From the NCBI GenBank assembly GCA_030770425.1, contig JASJFT010000115.1, forward strand, positions 62,001-126,000: 64,000 nucleotides of DNA, written 5' to 3'. The DNA is from Darksidea phi (Eukaryota; Ascomycota; Dothideomycetes; Pleosporales; Lentitheciaceae). The translations under genes and the position numbers were made by a program. Every line of letters starts with the position of its first letter. Position 1 is the stretch's first letter. This document shows, piece by piece, positions 30,600-41,163 of this stretch. Under the pieces are notes generated by a model, which was not told where the DNA came from, did no database searches, and worked only from the letters and a program-made list of their open reading frames with translations.

Positions 30600-31889
30600 G
30601 AATGACTAGCTAAAAGATCGGCACACACCTACACTCAGAAGCTCATATGGTCAAGGCTTCATGATGTTTGATCCAGACCTTCTACAATTGCGCGGTGAAG
30701 ATGAACTCCTTTACGTTCAAGAAAATACGGTAACGAAAAAAGGGTCGCTTCTCTACTCCGGTGGATGGTGTCGGGTTCACTTGAGGCAGATGCTATTACC
30801 CCCCTGTACACAAATCTCTTCGACTGTTCTCTACTTTGCGGTGATAAGTGGATGATATTCTGGGAACGGAGAATTGCTGCCCTTCCCTACCACTGTGTGA
30901 GTCGGTACCTTACAGTGAGCCGGGCTACGAGATCTGGGGATCACTCACCGCACGTCGCTAGTTTACTAGACCGTTTTGTCGAACCCGAGGGATGCCGGTC
31001 CATTCAGTTCGACACATTAGTTCCTCTTTGCCTCTGTGTTCAAGACCTGGATCAAGTATTTATGCCAAGGCCACCATGCTTCCACTCTTCTTATTTTCGA
31101 ATAGTCCTCATGTCCCGGGCATGGAATGCGCATTTTTGTACTGGGCCCCCTTTTTTTCATTGAGTCGTAGCTAGTATGGCGAGGCTTGGGGAAGAAGGTT
31201 GTCGTTTCTATGTTGTACCCTTCACTACCCTACTGCCACACCCGAAATTATCACACTCACCGACCATTGTGTTAGAGGTCTATAATTCCCAATCTACAAT
31301 TCTCCACAAAAGATCCCTCTTTAGTTCGTCCAGAACGAACATAACTCCCTACACGACCACACTTAACGCGCCGTAGCCCTGAAACTGGACAAAGGCATTT
31401 GGTACATTATATAGGCGTCGTCTGCAGTGTAGATACATGTTGTAAAAACAAGCAAACGCGGGGTGTGGAAGAGTAGACGGGCGCTTGAGGCGAGGCTGGT
31501 GGTGAGAGGGGAAGAGAACGCGATGTGGTTGTACGGAGGTCATATACAATACTGGAGCGTGTACACTACATAGTCTCTTAAATTAATAAACTCGTTAAGA
31601 ACTACGTATTTCTATATACTACATACCTATTAGAGGCTAAGATTGCTGAGTAGGTATCCGTCAACACAGTATACAGTCTTCTGAAACATGACTGTATGCA
31701 CAGGGGAAAAGATTGTGCACCCAACCCAGTTAATTGATCTCGTGTGCTAGCTAGAACGCACGCTTGGTTGATCGATTTGGTTATACAAATACATTATCTC
31801 ATCATCCTGTGCCACAGGAGACTTGCACACAAGGAATCATCTTCGCCGGCGGTGCACATTCGTACTCTAGCTTAGCTAGACGGAGACCA
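30600..31889. other. Intergenic, about 1.3 kb
   Basis: Frames of 60-130 codons on the plus strand (30661-31376) lack protein-like character. 31560-31640 is AT-rich. Nothing is supported here. Confidence 0.4.
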
Positions 31890-33912
31890 CTATCGCATCC
31901 CATACTCATCCAGGCCCATCCCCCTCGTAATCTTCTTCATAAGCGCCTTTTTGAGGAACTGTTCGCGGGCGAGACTCCTCGTTTGCTGTGCACATATTAG
32001 CTTCCATCCCCGCACCCACCACCGCATGTATCAAAACATACCTTAATAAAGACATCCGCACCCACCCTACCCCGGTCTAGCGCTCGTCCGAGCACAAACA
32101 ACGCCTCCGCAATCGCCTTCTCCTCTGCCGCAACGGTGTATAGTTGGCCGCCAACGACCGTAGGCGCAACCAGCACATCATCAACGTCTGGTGCCTTCCG
32201 TCTCCTCGCGTCATCCATAACGCGATCTGCCTCTACCATCGCCTCCCGCAATATCTTCTCATTACTCGCTAGCGCCGCATCAAGCTGCTGCAACTGATCC
32301 AGTTCCGATTGCAACCGTAAATATGCTGCCTCCAGAGCGGCTTGTTGGGCGCGAAGAGGCGGAATAGCGGCATTGTTCTGGGACACCGTTTGCCGGATTT
32401 GGGCGGTTAAGGTGGTGGAGAGGGCATGGAGGAGGGCGTCCTTTTCGGGGTTTGGAGGAACGGGTGGGACCGGGACACGCGCTTGAGGACCCTTTTGGGA
32501 CGGAATAGTCACCTCGAGAGAGTCATCTAGGAGGTTTATTGGCGCGGGAGGAGGTTGCGGCGGTTCTTGGGACTGTGGTAGCTGTTGGTATTGCTGGTTT
32601 TGCTGAGGAGGATAATTCGGCGGCGGTTGCTGTTGGTGAGGGGGTTGGACGGGTTGAGCAGAATAATGTTGGAGGTGAGGTGGTACTTGCTGATGTTGTT
32701 GGTATTGCGGCGGTCCTGGGATATTTGCTGTATGTTGCGGCGGAGGAGGCGCTTGTCGTTGATGCAGCGCAGCGCGCTGGTCTTCTGGCGTGATTGGGCT
32801 GACGGGACTCCCTAACTCATACGACTGAGGTGGATAGCTCTGAGCCTGAACTTGCGGTCGAATTGGTTTCGACACCGGCGTTGCGGGACTCATGTCGTAA
32901 CTCGCTTGCCGTTGGGCAACATTATGTGGCGGAGGAGGACCTTGCTGCTGCCAATTACTCTGCCCAGCATAGCTATTCCTCTGCGGCTGCTGCTGCTGCT
33001 GATATTGATGCTGTGACCGTTGTGGCTGTTGGGATGGGTGGGGTGGTAGCGGCGGAGGTTGCGAGTATCGATCGTGTTGCGGCTGTGGTTGAGGACTCGG
33101 TCTGCTCTGCTCATATGGCTTTGGTGGCTTCGGCGGAGGCGCAGGACCCTGAGATGGGCCTGGAGCAGGGGATGCTATAGGCGTGCTATGTGCTGATCGT
33201 CGCCATTCGGCCGGTGGGGGAGGAACGGGCGGCGGGGCTTGCGCTACGGGCGCATTGTACTGTTGCTGTTGCTGCGTCGAGCGCACCGGCGGCTCTTTGG
33301 CGAATACGCCTCTCAGCACCGCTAGGAAGTCAAATATCGTACTCTTCTACTCATTGATCAGCCTTTAGTTCCCTCCACGAGAAAACGCCACGCTGGTGCG
33401 GGTATGCGCATGCGCAACTCACGTCCCAATACTTCCCCCATTGCGCCAAATATGGATGATACACCCTCCCATCCCCACTAACGTGTTGTCCCGGCCGGAC
33501 CAACATATCCCGCGACGGCTTCACATATACTATCGGCGACTCGCGGGGGTAGGCGTGCGGCACCCATACGTGGACCGGAAACCCGTATGTCGTGTTACGA
33601 AAGGTAACTGGAACGGTTCCGCTAAGGAGGAGCAATAGCGCTGAAGCTCCATTCTCATATGCTGATGTTGTAAGCGTATGTCCGACTGGGAGGGGAGCGG
33701 TGGTGGCTGGCACGCACTGTAGACTTCTGTGCGCGGGGAGAGGGATGGGTAGTTGGAGAGGGTTTCGGCGACGTCGTGGTATGTGCGATTTACGTCTGCA
33801 TATTCCTGTATTCGCTATATTAGCTGGAGATTTTTGAATATAGATTCGGGGTTGTTACACTGGGTAGCACGCTGTATAGCCAGTTCAGCACTTTTTCAGG
33901 CACGCCGGCCAT
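31890..33912 (-). CDS. VPS23: ESCRT-I subunit VPS23/TSG101
   Basis: Five exons (33859-33912, 33718-33805, 33423-33661, 32042-33346, 31890-31985) give 593 residues starting MAGVPEKVLNWLYSVL. Residues 1-145 form the UEV domain, the inactive E2-like fold that binds ubiquitin and PTAP-type motifs (TYHDVAETLSNYPSLSPRTEVY, shortened: NRTYHDVAETL; then GFPVHVWVPHAYP and VYHPYLAQW). A 250-residue Pro/Gln linker follows, then a coiled-coil stalk (about 440-500), then the steadiness box ending ITRGMGLDEYGMR. The last exon is essential: without splicing the frame ends in an unrelated CGGGCGDGS. Role: sorting of ubiquitinated cargo into multivesicular bodies and, in fungi, pH signalling. The linker is unusually rich in CAG/CAA codons. 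Confidence 0.95.
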
Positions 33913-34316
33913 GCTGGTGAGGTTAGAGGTGCGGCGGGGAAGCTCCGACCCTGACGACAGACGTTACCCAACGGTAGGAACACCGCTTGGCAGACAACTA
34001 TGTGTATGATAAGAGTTTACATTTAGTCAATTCATGCGAAGAGTTAAAGAGGTAAAAATCAGGCTTCAGATTAACGACCGAGTACATTGAAGACCGGGAA
34101 ATTCAAAGTTGAGAGCTTGTTAAGCGCAGAAACAGAGACGCAAACTTGAGTCCAAGCACAATTATCATATTTTCGACTCGCAATTAATATGCGGAAAGAA
34201 ACCAGTATAGTACAGCGAATGGTCGTTGCCGTCATGAGCGCCTCGGCGAGCGTAAAAACCCCAAACATGCGCCAAATTACTATACAAAACTGCGGGCATA
34301 TCTTCAAACTGCGATC
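33913..34316. other. Intergenic region
   Basis: About 400 bp between the VPS23 start and the NFS1 stop. The part nearest 33913 acts as promoter. No other feature is seen. Confidence 0.4.
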
Positions 34317-36090
34317 TCAATGCTGGCTCCATTCGATAGTGTTTAAATCGACACCTTCCTGTACCAGCTCCCACAGCGGGCTGAGCTCTCTCAAAAAGGT
34401 CACACGCTCCTTGACCGCTTGGAGGACGTAATCAATCTCGGCTTCAGTGGTGAACCGCCCAATACCGAATCGAATACTGCTGTGTGCACTCTCGTCGCTA
34501 CTACCGAGAGCTCGGAGCACATAGCTAGGCTCCAACGATGCGGATGTGCATGCGCTGCCGGATGATAGAGCAATATCCTTGAGAGCCATGAGGAGCGACT
34601 CTCCTTCGACATAGGCAAACGACACGTTAACGCAGCCGGGATAGTGCCGTTCTCGGTCACCGTTCAAAGTTGTGTGTTCTAAAGACAGTAATCCGTCGAG
34701 AAGGCGGCTTGATAGCGCATTAATGCGCTTCGAGTCATACTATCAAGGTCAGCCAAGTTTAAACAACTGATACCTAAACGAGATTGAGGTGATGTAAGTT
34801 CTCATAACCCCTGCACATTTGTCACCATGGCGCGTCGACAGCCAGAGGCCATCTAACGCTCTGAAAGCCATGCATGTATAGTGCTCATAATCATCGGAAC
34901 AGGAAGGGAACAGAAAAGAACTGTACGTACGTCCATCTCCTGCTTGCATATCCGCGCAGCTTCTCCGAAGCCAACGGCTAAGAAAGGAGCCATGGTACCA
35001 CTGCGTAGACCACGTTCCTGACCGCCACCGCTAATGATCGGATCAAGACGCACTCTTGGTCGCCGTCGGACATAGCATGCGCCGATGCCCTTGGGTCCAT
35101 AGATCTTGTGGCCCGAAATTGACATCAAATCGACGTTCATCTGGTTGACATCAATAGGTATCTTTCCTACAGCTTGGGCCGCATCGGTGTGGAAATATAT
35201 CTTCTTTGACCGACAGAGTTTCCCAATCTCATCTACAGGCTGAACGACGCCGATCTCGTTATTGACTGTCATTATACTGACTATAGCAGTCTCAGGCCGT
35301 ATTGCAGCCTCGAGCTGGGCCATGTCGATGAGGCCGTTGTTCTGCACTGGTAGGTATGTGATCTGGTAACCTTCGTCTTGTAGATGTCGACAGCTGTCTA
35401 AAACGCACTTGTGCTCAGTCTGACATGTTATGATGTGGTTCTTCTTGCCTGACCGCCTGAAAAACCGCGCCACGCCCTTGAGACTCATGTTGTTGCTCTC
35501 AGTGGCACCGCTCGTGAAGATGATTTCTTTTGGTTCGGCACCGATAAGGTCGGCAACGTTCTCGCGAGCTTGTTCCACTGCCTTATCGACCTCCCAACCG
35601 TATGCGTGGGTCCGCGAATGAGGATTACCATATTGGCCAGTCATGAAAGGCAGCATCGCGTCGACCACTCGAGGATCCATAGGTGTCGTGGCTTGCATGT
35701 CGAGGTAGATGGGTCGGGTGCCTTCGTCCATGATGGTTGCTTGCTTCAAGATGCCTGTGTGGGTTAGCGTAGTCGAAGTAGGATGGGAGGCGGTAAAGTT
35801 ATACCAGCCGTAGGACTCAGCATCGCATCCGCACTCATACCCGTGGCCGGCATCGTCACTTCACCAGCACTACTGCCTGTCTGATTTAAGAAGGATTGCT
35901 GATCGGCCTTGATGGCCGTGTCGACATTGACGGTGGCGTTGGAAGGCTTCGTCTCGGAGACATAATTTCGTCGGCCGCCTGCATTGAGTGCTATCGTCCG
36001 CGGGGAGATGCGGGAGAAGGCAGACGAGGGGTAGCGACGGGAAGCAATGCGGAGGGCCTGCCTCGCCACCATGGGTGCAATATGGGACAT
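34317..36090 (-). CDS. NFS1: Mitochondrial cysteine desulfurase NFS1
   Basis: Exons 35805-36090, 34931-35754 and 34317-34739 over introns of 50 and 191 bp give 510 residues. The start is ATG 36090 ([20 protein letters not shown]); upstream codons begin with TTG. The first 60 or so residues are arginine- and serine-rich without acids, a mitochondrial presequence. Class V aminotransferase signatures follow: [19 protein letters not shown], the PLP lysine K312 in [10 protein letters not shown], and the persulfide-forming C434 in SSGSACTS on the mobile loop. The C-terminus ends LNTIEWSQH, the conserved frataxin/ISCU-interacting end. It supplies sulfur for Fe-S cluster assembly on ISU with ISD11. 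Complete and apparently functional. Confidence 0.97.
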
Positions 36091-36645
36091 GGTGATGTTG
36101 GTGGAGGTGACAGTTAGGTGTCGCCGTGGAGTTTCCGTCAAGCTAATCAGCCCGCGCTAGCTAGCTCCATGGGCGTGTATGACTAATCAGCCGCGGAACG
36201 TAACTTCATCAACACTGCATTGGAACGGCGGATGGTTACCTTCATTTCTTGCTTCACACGATTTTAATCATGAATTGCAGCTGATTTATGACTGCAATAT
36301 GGACGATAGTCGGGTTCGCTTCGTATAGCCCAGTGGTTCAAGCAGTTATACGATCATCGCCTTCTGCATGAATGAAAACTAAAATCGCAAGGCCATCAGC
36401 GGGGAAGAAGTAAGGTCACAAAACAATGACGAAGAACGGAGTCGGAAGGTATTAGGTAGCTGTGCGCCGTCCAATTCAAAAGATCAAGTTCCACCCTGGC
36501 GTACAAACCCTTATTCAAGCTATTTCAATTATTGTCTTCGACTTTAAGTCGTAATATCTACTATCAACATAAAACCTTAACAAATGCGACCTATCTAGTC
36601 GTTCTATAAATCCCTTCTCACCCTTCCTAAAAATAACATGACCTG
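36091..36645. other. Intergenic, about 550 bp
   Basis: Promoter side of NFS1. A sequence tagcccagtggttcaagc at about 36327 has a tRNA B-box-like look, but no acceptor stem or cloverleaf can be formed. AT-rich near 36510-36600. Confidence 0.35.
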
Positions 36646-37217
36646 TCATGCCTCCCACTTGAACGATATGATCCCTGGTCGTATCTGGCCTTGCTGGTGC
36701 CTACGACCATATCCAAACCATGAAAAACCTCTCGAGGTCTTTCGATGCTTCTTGAATCCACCCATCCGAAGCTCGCAAATTTTCTCAATCGTTTGTATAG
36801 ATTTCTCGGAACGCATCAACGAGTCTCTGCATTCGTGCAGCGTTCCATGAACAAGGCGTCGATCAACTTGCCTGCTTTGCGCTAAAAGATCTGGAACCAC
36901 ACCGGATTGGAGCTTGGAAGCTTCAGGAATCAATTTTTCGTGTGAACCTCTTTACTGGGGAATCTAATATCCATGATTCGCTGCGCGTTGTGCATGCGCG
37001 CATCTTTTCGCGGATCAGAAGGGATACGCTGTGTGTCTAGGAAGCCGAACACGATAGCAGTCTTGTCGAAGACTTGCGCACTAACAACAAGGGTTTCTTT
37101 TCGTAGGTATTCGAGTTGACTACTTGATCCTACCTGGTAATGTGCCTTCGCAGTGAATGGGCAGTGCACGGAAGAGAGGCGGGGGCGGGGCGTGGTGCCG
37201 TCTCCCAGAGACGACAT
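36646..37217 (-). CDS. Small hypothetical protein, two exons
   Basis: Two overlapping minus frames are joined by a plausible 65-bp intron (36891-36955, donor GTAAAG, acceptor ttccag). Exons 36956-37217 and 36646-36890 then encode 168 residues starting MSSLGDGTTPRPRL. The second half is charged and helical in character (SLMRSEKSIQTIEKICELRMGG) and ends with basic, aromatic residues. No family is recognised. Support is only frame continuity and splice consensus. Confidence 0.4.
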
Positions 37218-37594
37218 GAACCCACATAGCGATTTTGCCCACAATCATGGCGACTGGAGCATGCGCTGTTCACAATCCTCTTTGATCTCCGGCTTCCCAA
37301 ATAGCTTCACGGATCCCGAAAATTCCAAGTTTTGCATCCGGGTACTTGCGTCGTCCCGTTTCCCGTTTCCGGCTAAGCGGCTCTGCCACACGCATCTCAG
37401 CCACTCGTCGTCGTCATAAGCAGAAGCGACAAGGCATTCAAAGAAGCCGAGCCACGCCGGCCAAACGCCGCCAGTTCACCAAAGCCCGTCCTCTCCTCTC
37501 CGCTGCCTCTGCCCACGACAGCACGCATTTCCAGACACATTATACTCTTCCTTTGCCCATCAATCACCACAACCTCCCCTGCAGTCACCGACCA
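37218..37594. promoter_or_regulatory. Promoter/5' UTR region of the BAR-SH3 gene
   Basis: 377 bp of upstream sequence, C-rich on the plus strand near 37530-37580 as in many fungal 5' UTRs. No defined site is claimed. Confidence 0.35.
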
Positions 37595-39171
37595 ATGAGC
37601 TGGAAGGGCCTCACCAAGAGCGTCACCCGGGTACGCAGCTTGCACATGGCTCAGAGCAGGCGTCAGGTTGGCTAACAAGACCATGTAGGCGCCGCAAAGC
37701 TTCAAGCAGCGTTTTAACCTCGTACGTTCACCCTCCGACACGTCATTCCGACTTTTTACACGTTGCGCCCACTTCCGGCATTCGCGGGGTATCCAGCTAA
37801 CAGAGGTGCGGTACAGGGCGAGATCACGAAGGATCCCATCTACATAGATGCCGAGCGACGTTTTGAGGAGCTGGAGAAGGAAACGAAGAAACTTCATGAA
37901 GAGTCCAAGAAGTAGGCCCCCGCGCCCAACTTGATGCTGTGGCATGTGCTCACCTAAAGCAGGTACTTCCAAGCCGTAAATGGTCCGCCCTGTCATACCC
38001 TCACTCCCACGAACACGCGCTGACTTTGGTGGCCCAGGCATGCTCACCCATCAAATCGAGTTCTCCAAAGCCATTGCCGAAATATACAAGCCTATATCCG
38101 GTCGCATGTCAGATCCCGACTCCTTCCTCGATGAGGGCAACCAGGCCGGCATACATGCGTGCGACGAATACCAGGGAATTGTTGGGGAGCTTCAGGAGAC
38201 GCTCAAGCCCGAGCTGGAGATGATAGAAACACGCGTCATCAAGCCCGCAGACGAGCTACTGGAAATCATCAAGACGGTACGCAAGGTCGCAGCGAAACGA
38301 GACCACAAACAGCTCGACTACGACCGCCATCGCGCTACTCTCAAAAAGCTTCAGGACAAGAAGGAAAAGACTTTGAAGGACGAGAAAGCCACATACCGTG
38401 CCGAAGCCGACGTCGAGCAAGCTACTCAGGACTACAATTACTTCAATGATCTCTTGAAGGACGAGCTACCAAAGCTCTTCAGATTAGAGCGCGAATTCAT
38501 CAAACCACTATTCCAGTCATTCTACTACATGCAGCTGAATGTCTTCTATACTTTACATGAGCGCATGCAGCGGATTGACATTGGCTACTTCGATCTTTCC
38601 CTGGACATCGAAGCCGCGTACCAGAAGAAAAGGGGAGATATTCAGGCACAAACAGAAGCCATCTCCATCACAAAATTTAAAACCACCGGGGGCCTGCGGC
38701 CGGGCCAATCCAAGTACGGCAACAAAGCTCTCGAGGCAAAAGCTTCTTCTGCATCGACCCGAAGGTCCACACTCTCGGACGGCACAGAAACGCCGCCACC
38801 ACCGTATACACCTACGCCTGCGAACAACGCCCTAACCCCTCCAACGTCGGCGACCTCGTGGGGCTCTGCGGCCAAGTCTAAGGGCGCTGCGCCGCCTCCA
38901 CCGAAGCCGAAACCTTCGCGATTAAGCGGTGCACCTGCTGCAGAGACAGTCACAGCTTTGTACGACTACGAGGCTCAAGCCGAAGGCGACCTCTCCTTCA
39001 CAACTGGCGACGTAATAGAAATCATCACCCGAACACAGAATGACAACGAGTGGTGGGTTGGCAAGGTTCGAGGAAAGTCTGGCCAGTTTCCCGGTAAGCA
39101 TGAACCTTGAACCATCGGCACAAGCGTTCACTAACATTCCGATAGGTAATTATGTGAAGTTGAACACCTAA
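37595..39171 (+). CDS. BAR-SH3 protein, Rvs167/Hob1 (amphiphysin-like)
   Basis: Six exons (37595-37630, 37689-37721, 37817-37911, 37963-37982, 38038-39093, 39146-39171) give 421 residues. It starts [21 protein letters not shown] and continues [20 protein letters not shown]. Residues about 5-245 are the N-BAR domain (amphipathic start plus long helices). A Pro/Ser/Thr linker (about 270-350) contains PPPYTP and [10 protein letters not shown], and an SH3 domain fills the last 60 residues ([38 protein letters not shown]). The last 8 residues of the SH3 come from a tiny final exon. Role: membrane curvature sensing, endocytic vesicle scission and actin organisation with Rvs161. Complete. Confidence 0.95.
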
Positions 39172-39601
39172 ACCAGAAATAGGGAAACGCGAATAGACAA
39201 GGTTGTGATGGTCAAGCATTAGGGATCGAATTTACGTACTATTGTCATGCATTAGCGGAGAGATTCTGGTTTGGTTAGATGTTCTCGAAGCTTTCTTACG
39301 GAGAGCATGATCTTCTTCGATTGACTATACTTACCAAGTTAACTTTTATTCATATCCATCACTCTTCACTACTTTCTTTGTCGGGCGAGGGGTTGGAGAG
39401 AAGGCTTGCCTTTTGGTATAAGGCGGGGAGATGCCCCGCGTTGTTGTGACCGCATGTCGATGGCACAGACAGACAACAGCGGGTCGTAGGTCCGACGGAA
39501 CAGCTACACTCGTACGTCATTTTAGGGATTGCGTATTCTGAACCCTCAAAAGAGAATATTGCAGTAGCTGATCCGTCTGACGCGCCCACTGACGGCCCAA
39601 C
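39172..39601. other. Intergenic region
   Basis: About 430 bp between the BAR-SH3 stop and a decayed gene. Nothing is recognised. Confidence 0.35.
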
Positions 39602-40330
39602 ATGCCGTACGAAGCTATAATAACATCTACGTTGGATACTTATGTCCTTGGTAGAAACCTCATGCAGACTTCTTTCCCTTTTCTTCACCTCTCCCACCTA
39701 ACTAAAGCTGTCCAGGACATACCTCCGCTTTCTGTGCTCGAGCAATTCAAGTCAGATAAAGTCAACTTCACGCTCAGATATGCATTGTACCAACTCTACC
39801 CTGATTCCAGCAAAGAGGGCAAAGGGAAATGCGAATCGTACCAACGCAAGGAGTACAACGACGATGAAGAAAAGATAAATAAGTGCATTGCTTATATGGG
39901 CACCTTGGGAAAGGCGGAAAGTGTCACTTTCGACTTCAATGGCACTATCGCGAATACTCTCCCTATACCTCGAATGCTACATTGCACTCAAGAAGGAAGA
40001 GAACGGAGGCTGTGAGAATAGTCATGGAACCTCTCCCTGCACGAGCAGTATTCTACTCAGCGCGCTCGTCCATCTTCCTTTCCAACCCTTTTAGCCGCTT
40101 ATGCTGCTGGGTTGGTCAAGGATGAGTATGTGGGTTGATGGATGCTCGGAATGCTATTCGCGAGCAAGGTGGTAATGGTGTTGATAGCGTTCCGTATGTT
40201 CTGTTTGAGGGGCGGAGAAGGGATTTTACTCTTGTGGGCGCTAAGGGGGTGGAGTACTTGAAGACAATGAGTTAGGTGGCGAAGGAGTTGAGATTTGTGG
40301 ATGTTGTAGGCGAGTTGAGGAGAAGATGAG
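39602..40330 (+). pseudogene. DsbA/FrnE-like thioredoxin-fold oxidoreductase, decayed
   Basis: Pieces of a DsbA-like (FrnE-type) protein lie in order in more than one frame. MPYEAIITSTLDT begins at 39602; the CPW of the active-site motif is visible only one frame over at about 39642, followed directly by a TAG. Then come FTLRYALYQLYPDSSKEGK, FDFNGTIANTLP, AAYAAGLVKDE, IREQGGNGVDSVPYVLFEG and DFTLVGAKGVEYLKTM with internal stops. At least one frameshift and several stops separate the blocks. Intact relatives are about 210-225 residues and are putative thiol oxidoreductases or isomerases. It is clearly non-functional. Recognition of the family is from conserved wording of these fungal proteins as I know them. 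Confidence 0.72.
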
Positions 40331-41163
40331 AAGGATAAGGTGGTGGGAAGGGAAAAAATTACGGATTATGAGGCGGGAAAATGCGTACACGACTATCTAT
40401 ATACTTCTTGGGGATTTAGATAGGTGGTGGAAGAAGAAAAAATTCGGCGGGCTATTTGACTGCGCAACTTTGTACTTTCACTACCTTTGCCGTGTGTTCA
40501 AGATGGGCGGCAGACTAGAATTCTTGTTAATTTCCTCTACATACCGCGTCCCTCACAGGCCAAGTCTTGCATTATGGGGAGGTTAGCTTGGTTCGCTTCA
40601 GGTAGATTTGCGGTGTTGCATCTGTAACTTAGCCCATTGTGCTTTGGGATCTGGAGACAGGCATGTGAAGAGTAGACCAGAAACGCCTTGTACGGGGTAG
40701 CTGTGCGGTGTAGTTTGCGGTATATGGTTGGGACATCTTTGCGCTAGGAATAGTGCTTATAGATAAGTGCAAGAATGGGATCGAGATGGGATTGCTTTAT
40801 TCGCTTCTTACCCAAATAGGACTAACAAATGTGGAGCTATTTTAGGTAGGAGGGTGTGCAGCTGGAATGGAGCGCAGCATTATTGCGTCATATTAAGCGC
40901 TTTCAGATAGAGAAACTGCTGTATGTTTAACGCAGGGGAGTTAGGTGTAGCATTCTATTCGCGCTGAGCGAGGCTTGTCACAAAGTACATGATTGCCACT
41001 AGAGCAAGTCGTTTTCAAAAATCAAAATATGTAGCTCAGGCGTTGAAGCACAGGAAATACAGCGTAAATTATGGGGACCCGTAGTAAACTTTGATGCTAC
41101 TAATATTAGGGTTTGATTTAATCCTGAAAAGATTGAATATCATTGCTTGCACCAATCCACATT
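40331..41163. other. Intergenic, about 830 bp
   Basis: No convincing frame; AT content rises near 41000-41150. A weak unit gtagctgtgcggtgtag near 40697 is not repeated elsewhere in the window. Confidence 0.35.

Noticed and set aside
32042..33300. Plus-strand ORFs of 60-116 codons rich in Val/Ala/Gly
   Set aside because: They are antisense shadows of the Pro/Gln-rich VPS23 linker; repeat codons keep other frames open.
36320..36370. tRNA B-box-like sequence near tagcccagtggttcaagc
   Set aside because: No cloverleaf can be drawn and the expected GGTTCGA-type T loop is at the wrong distance from any acceptor stem.
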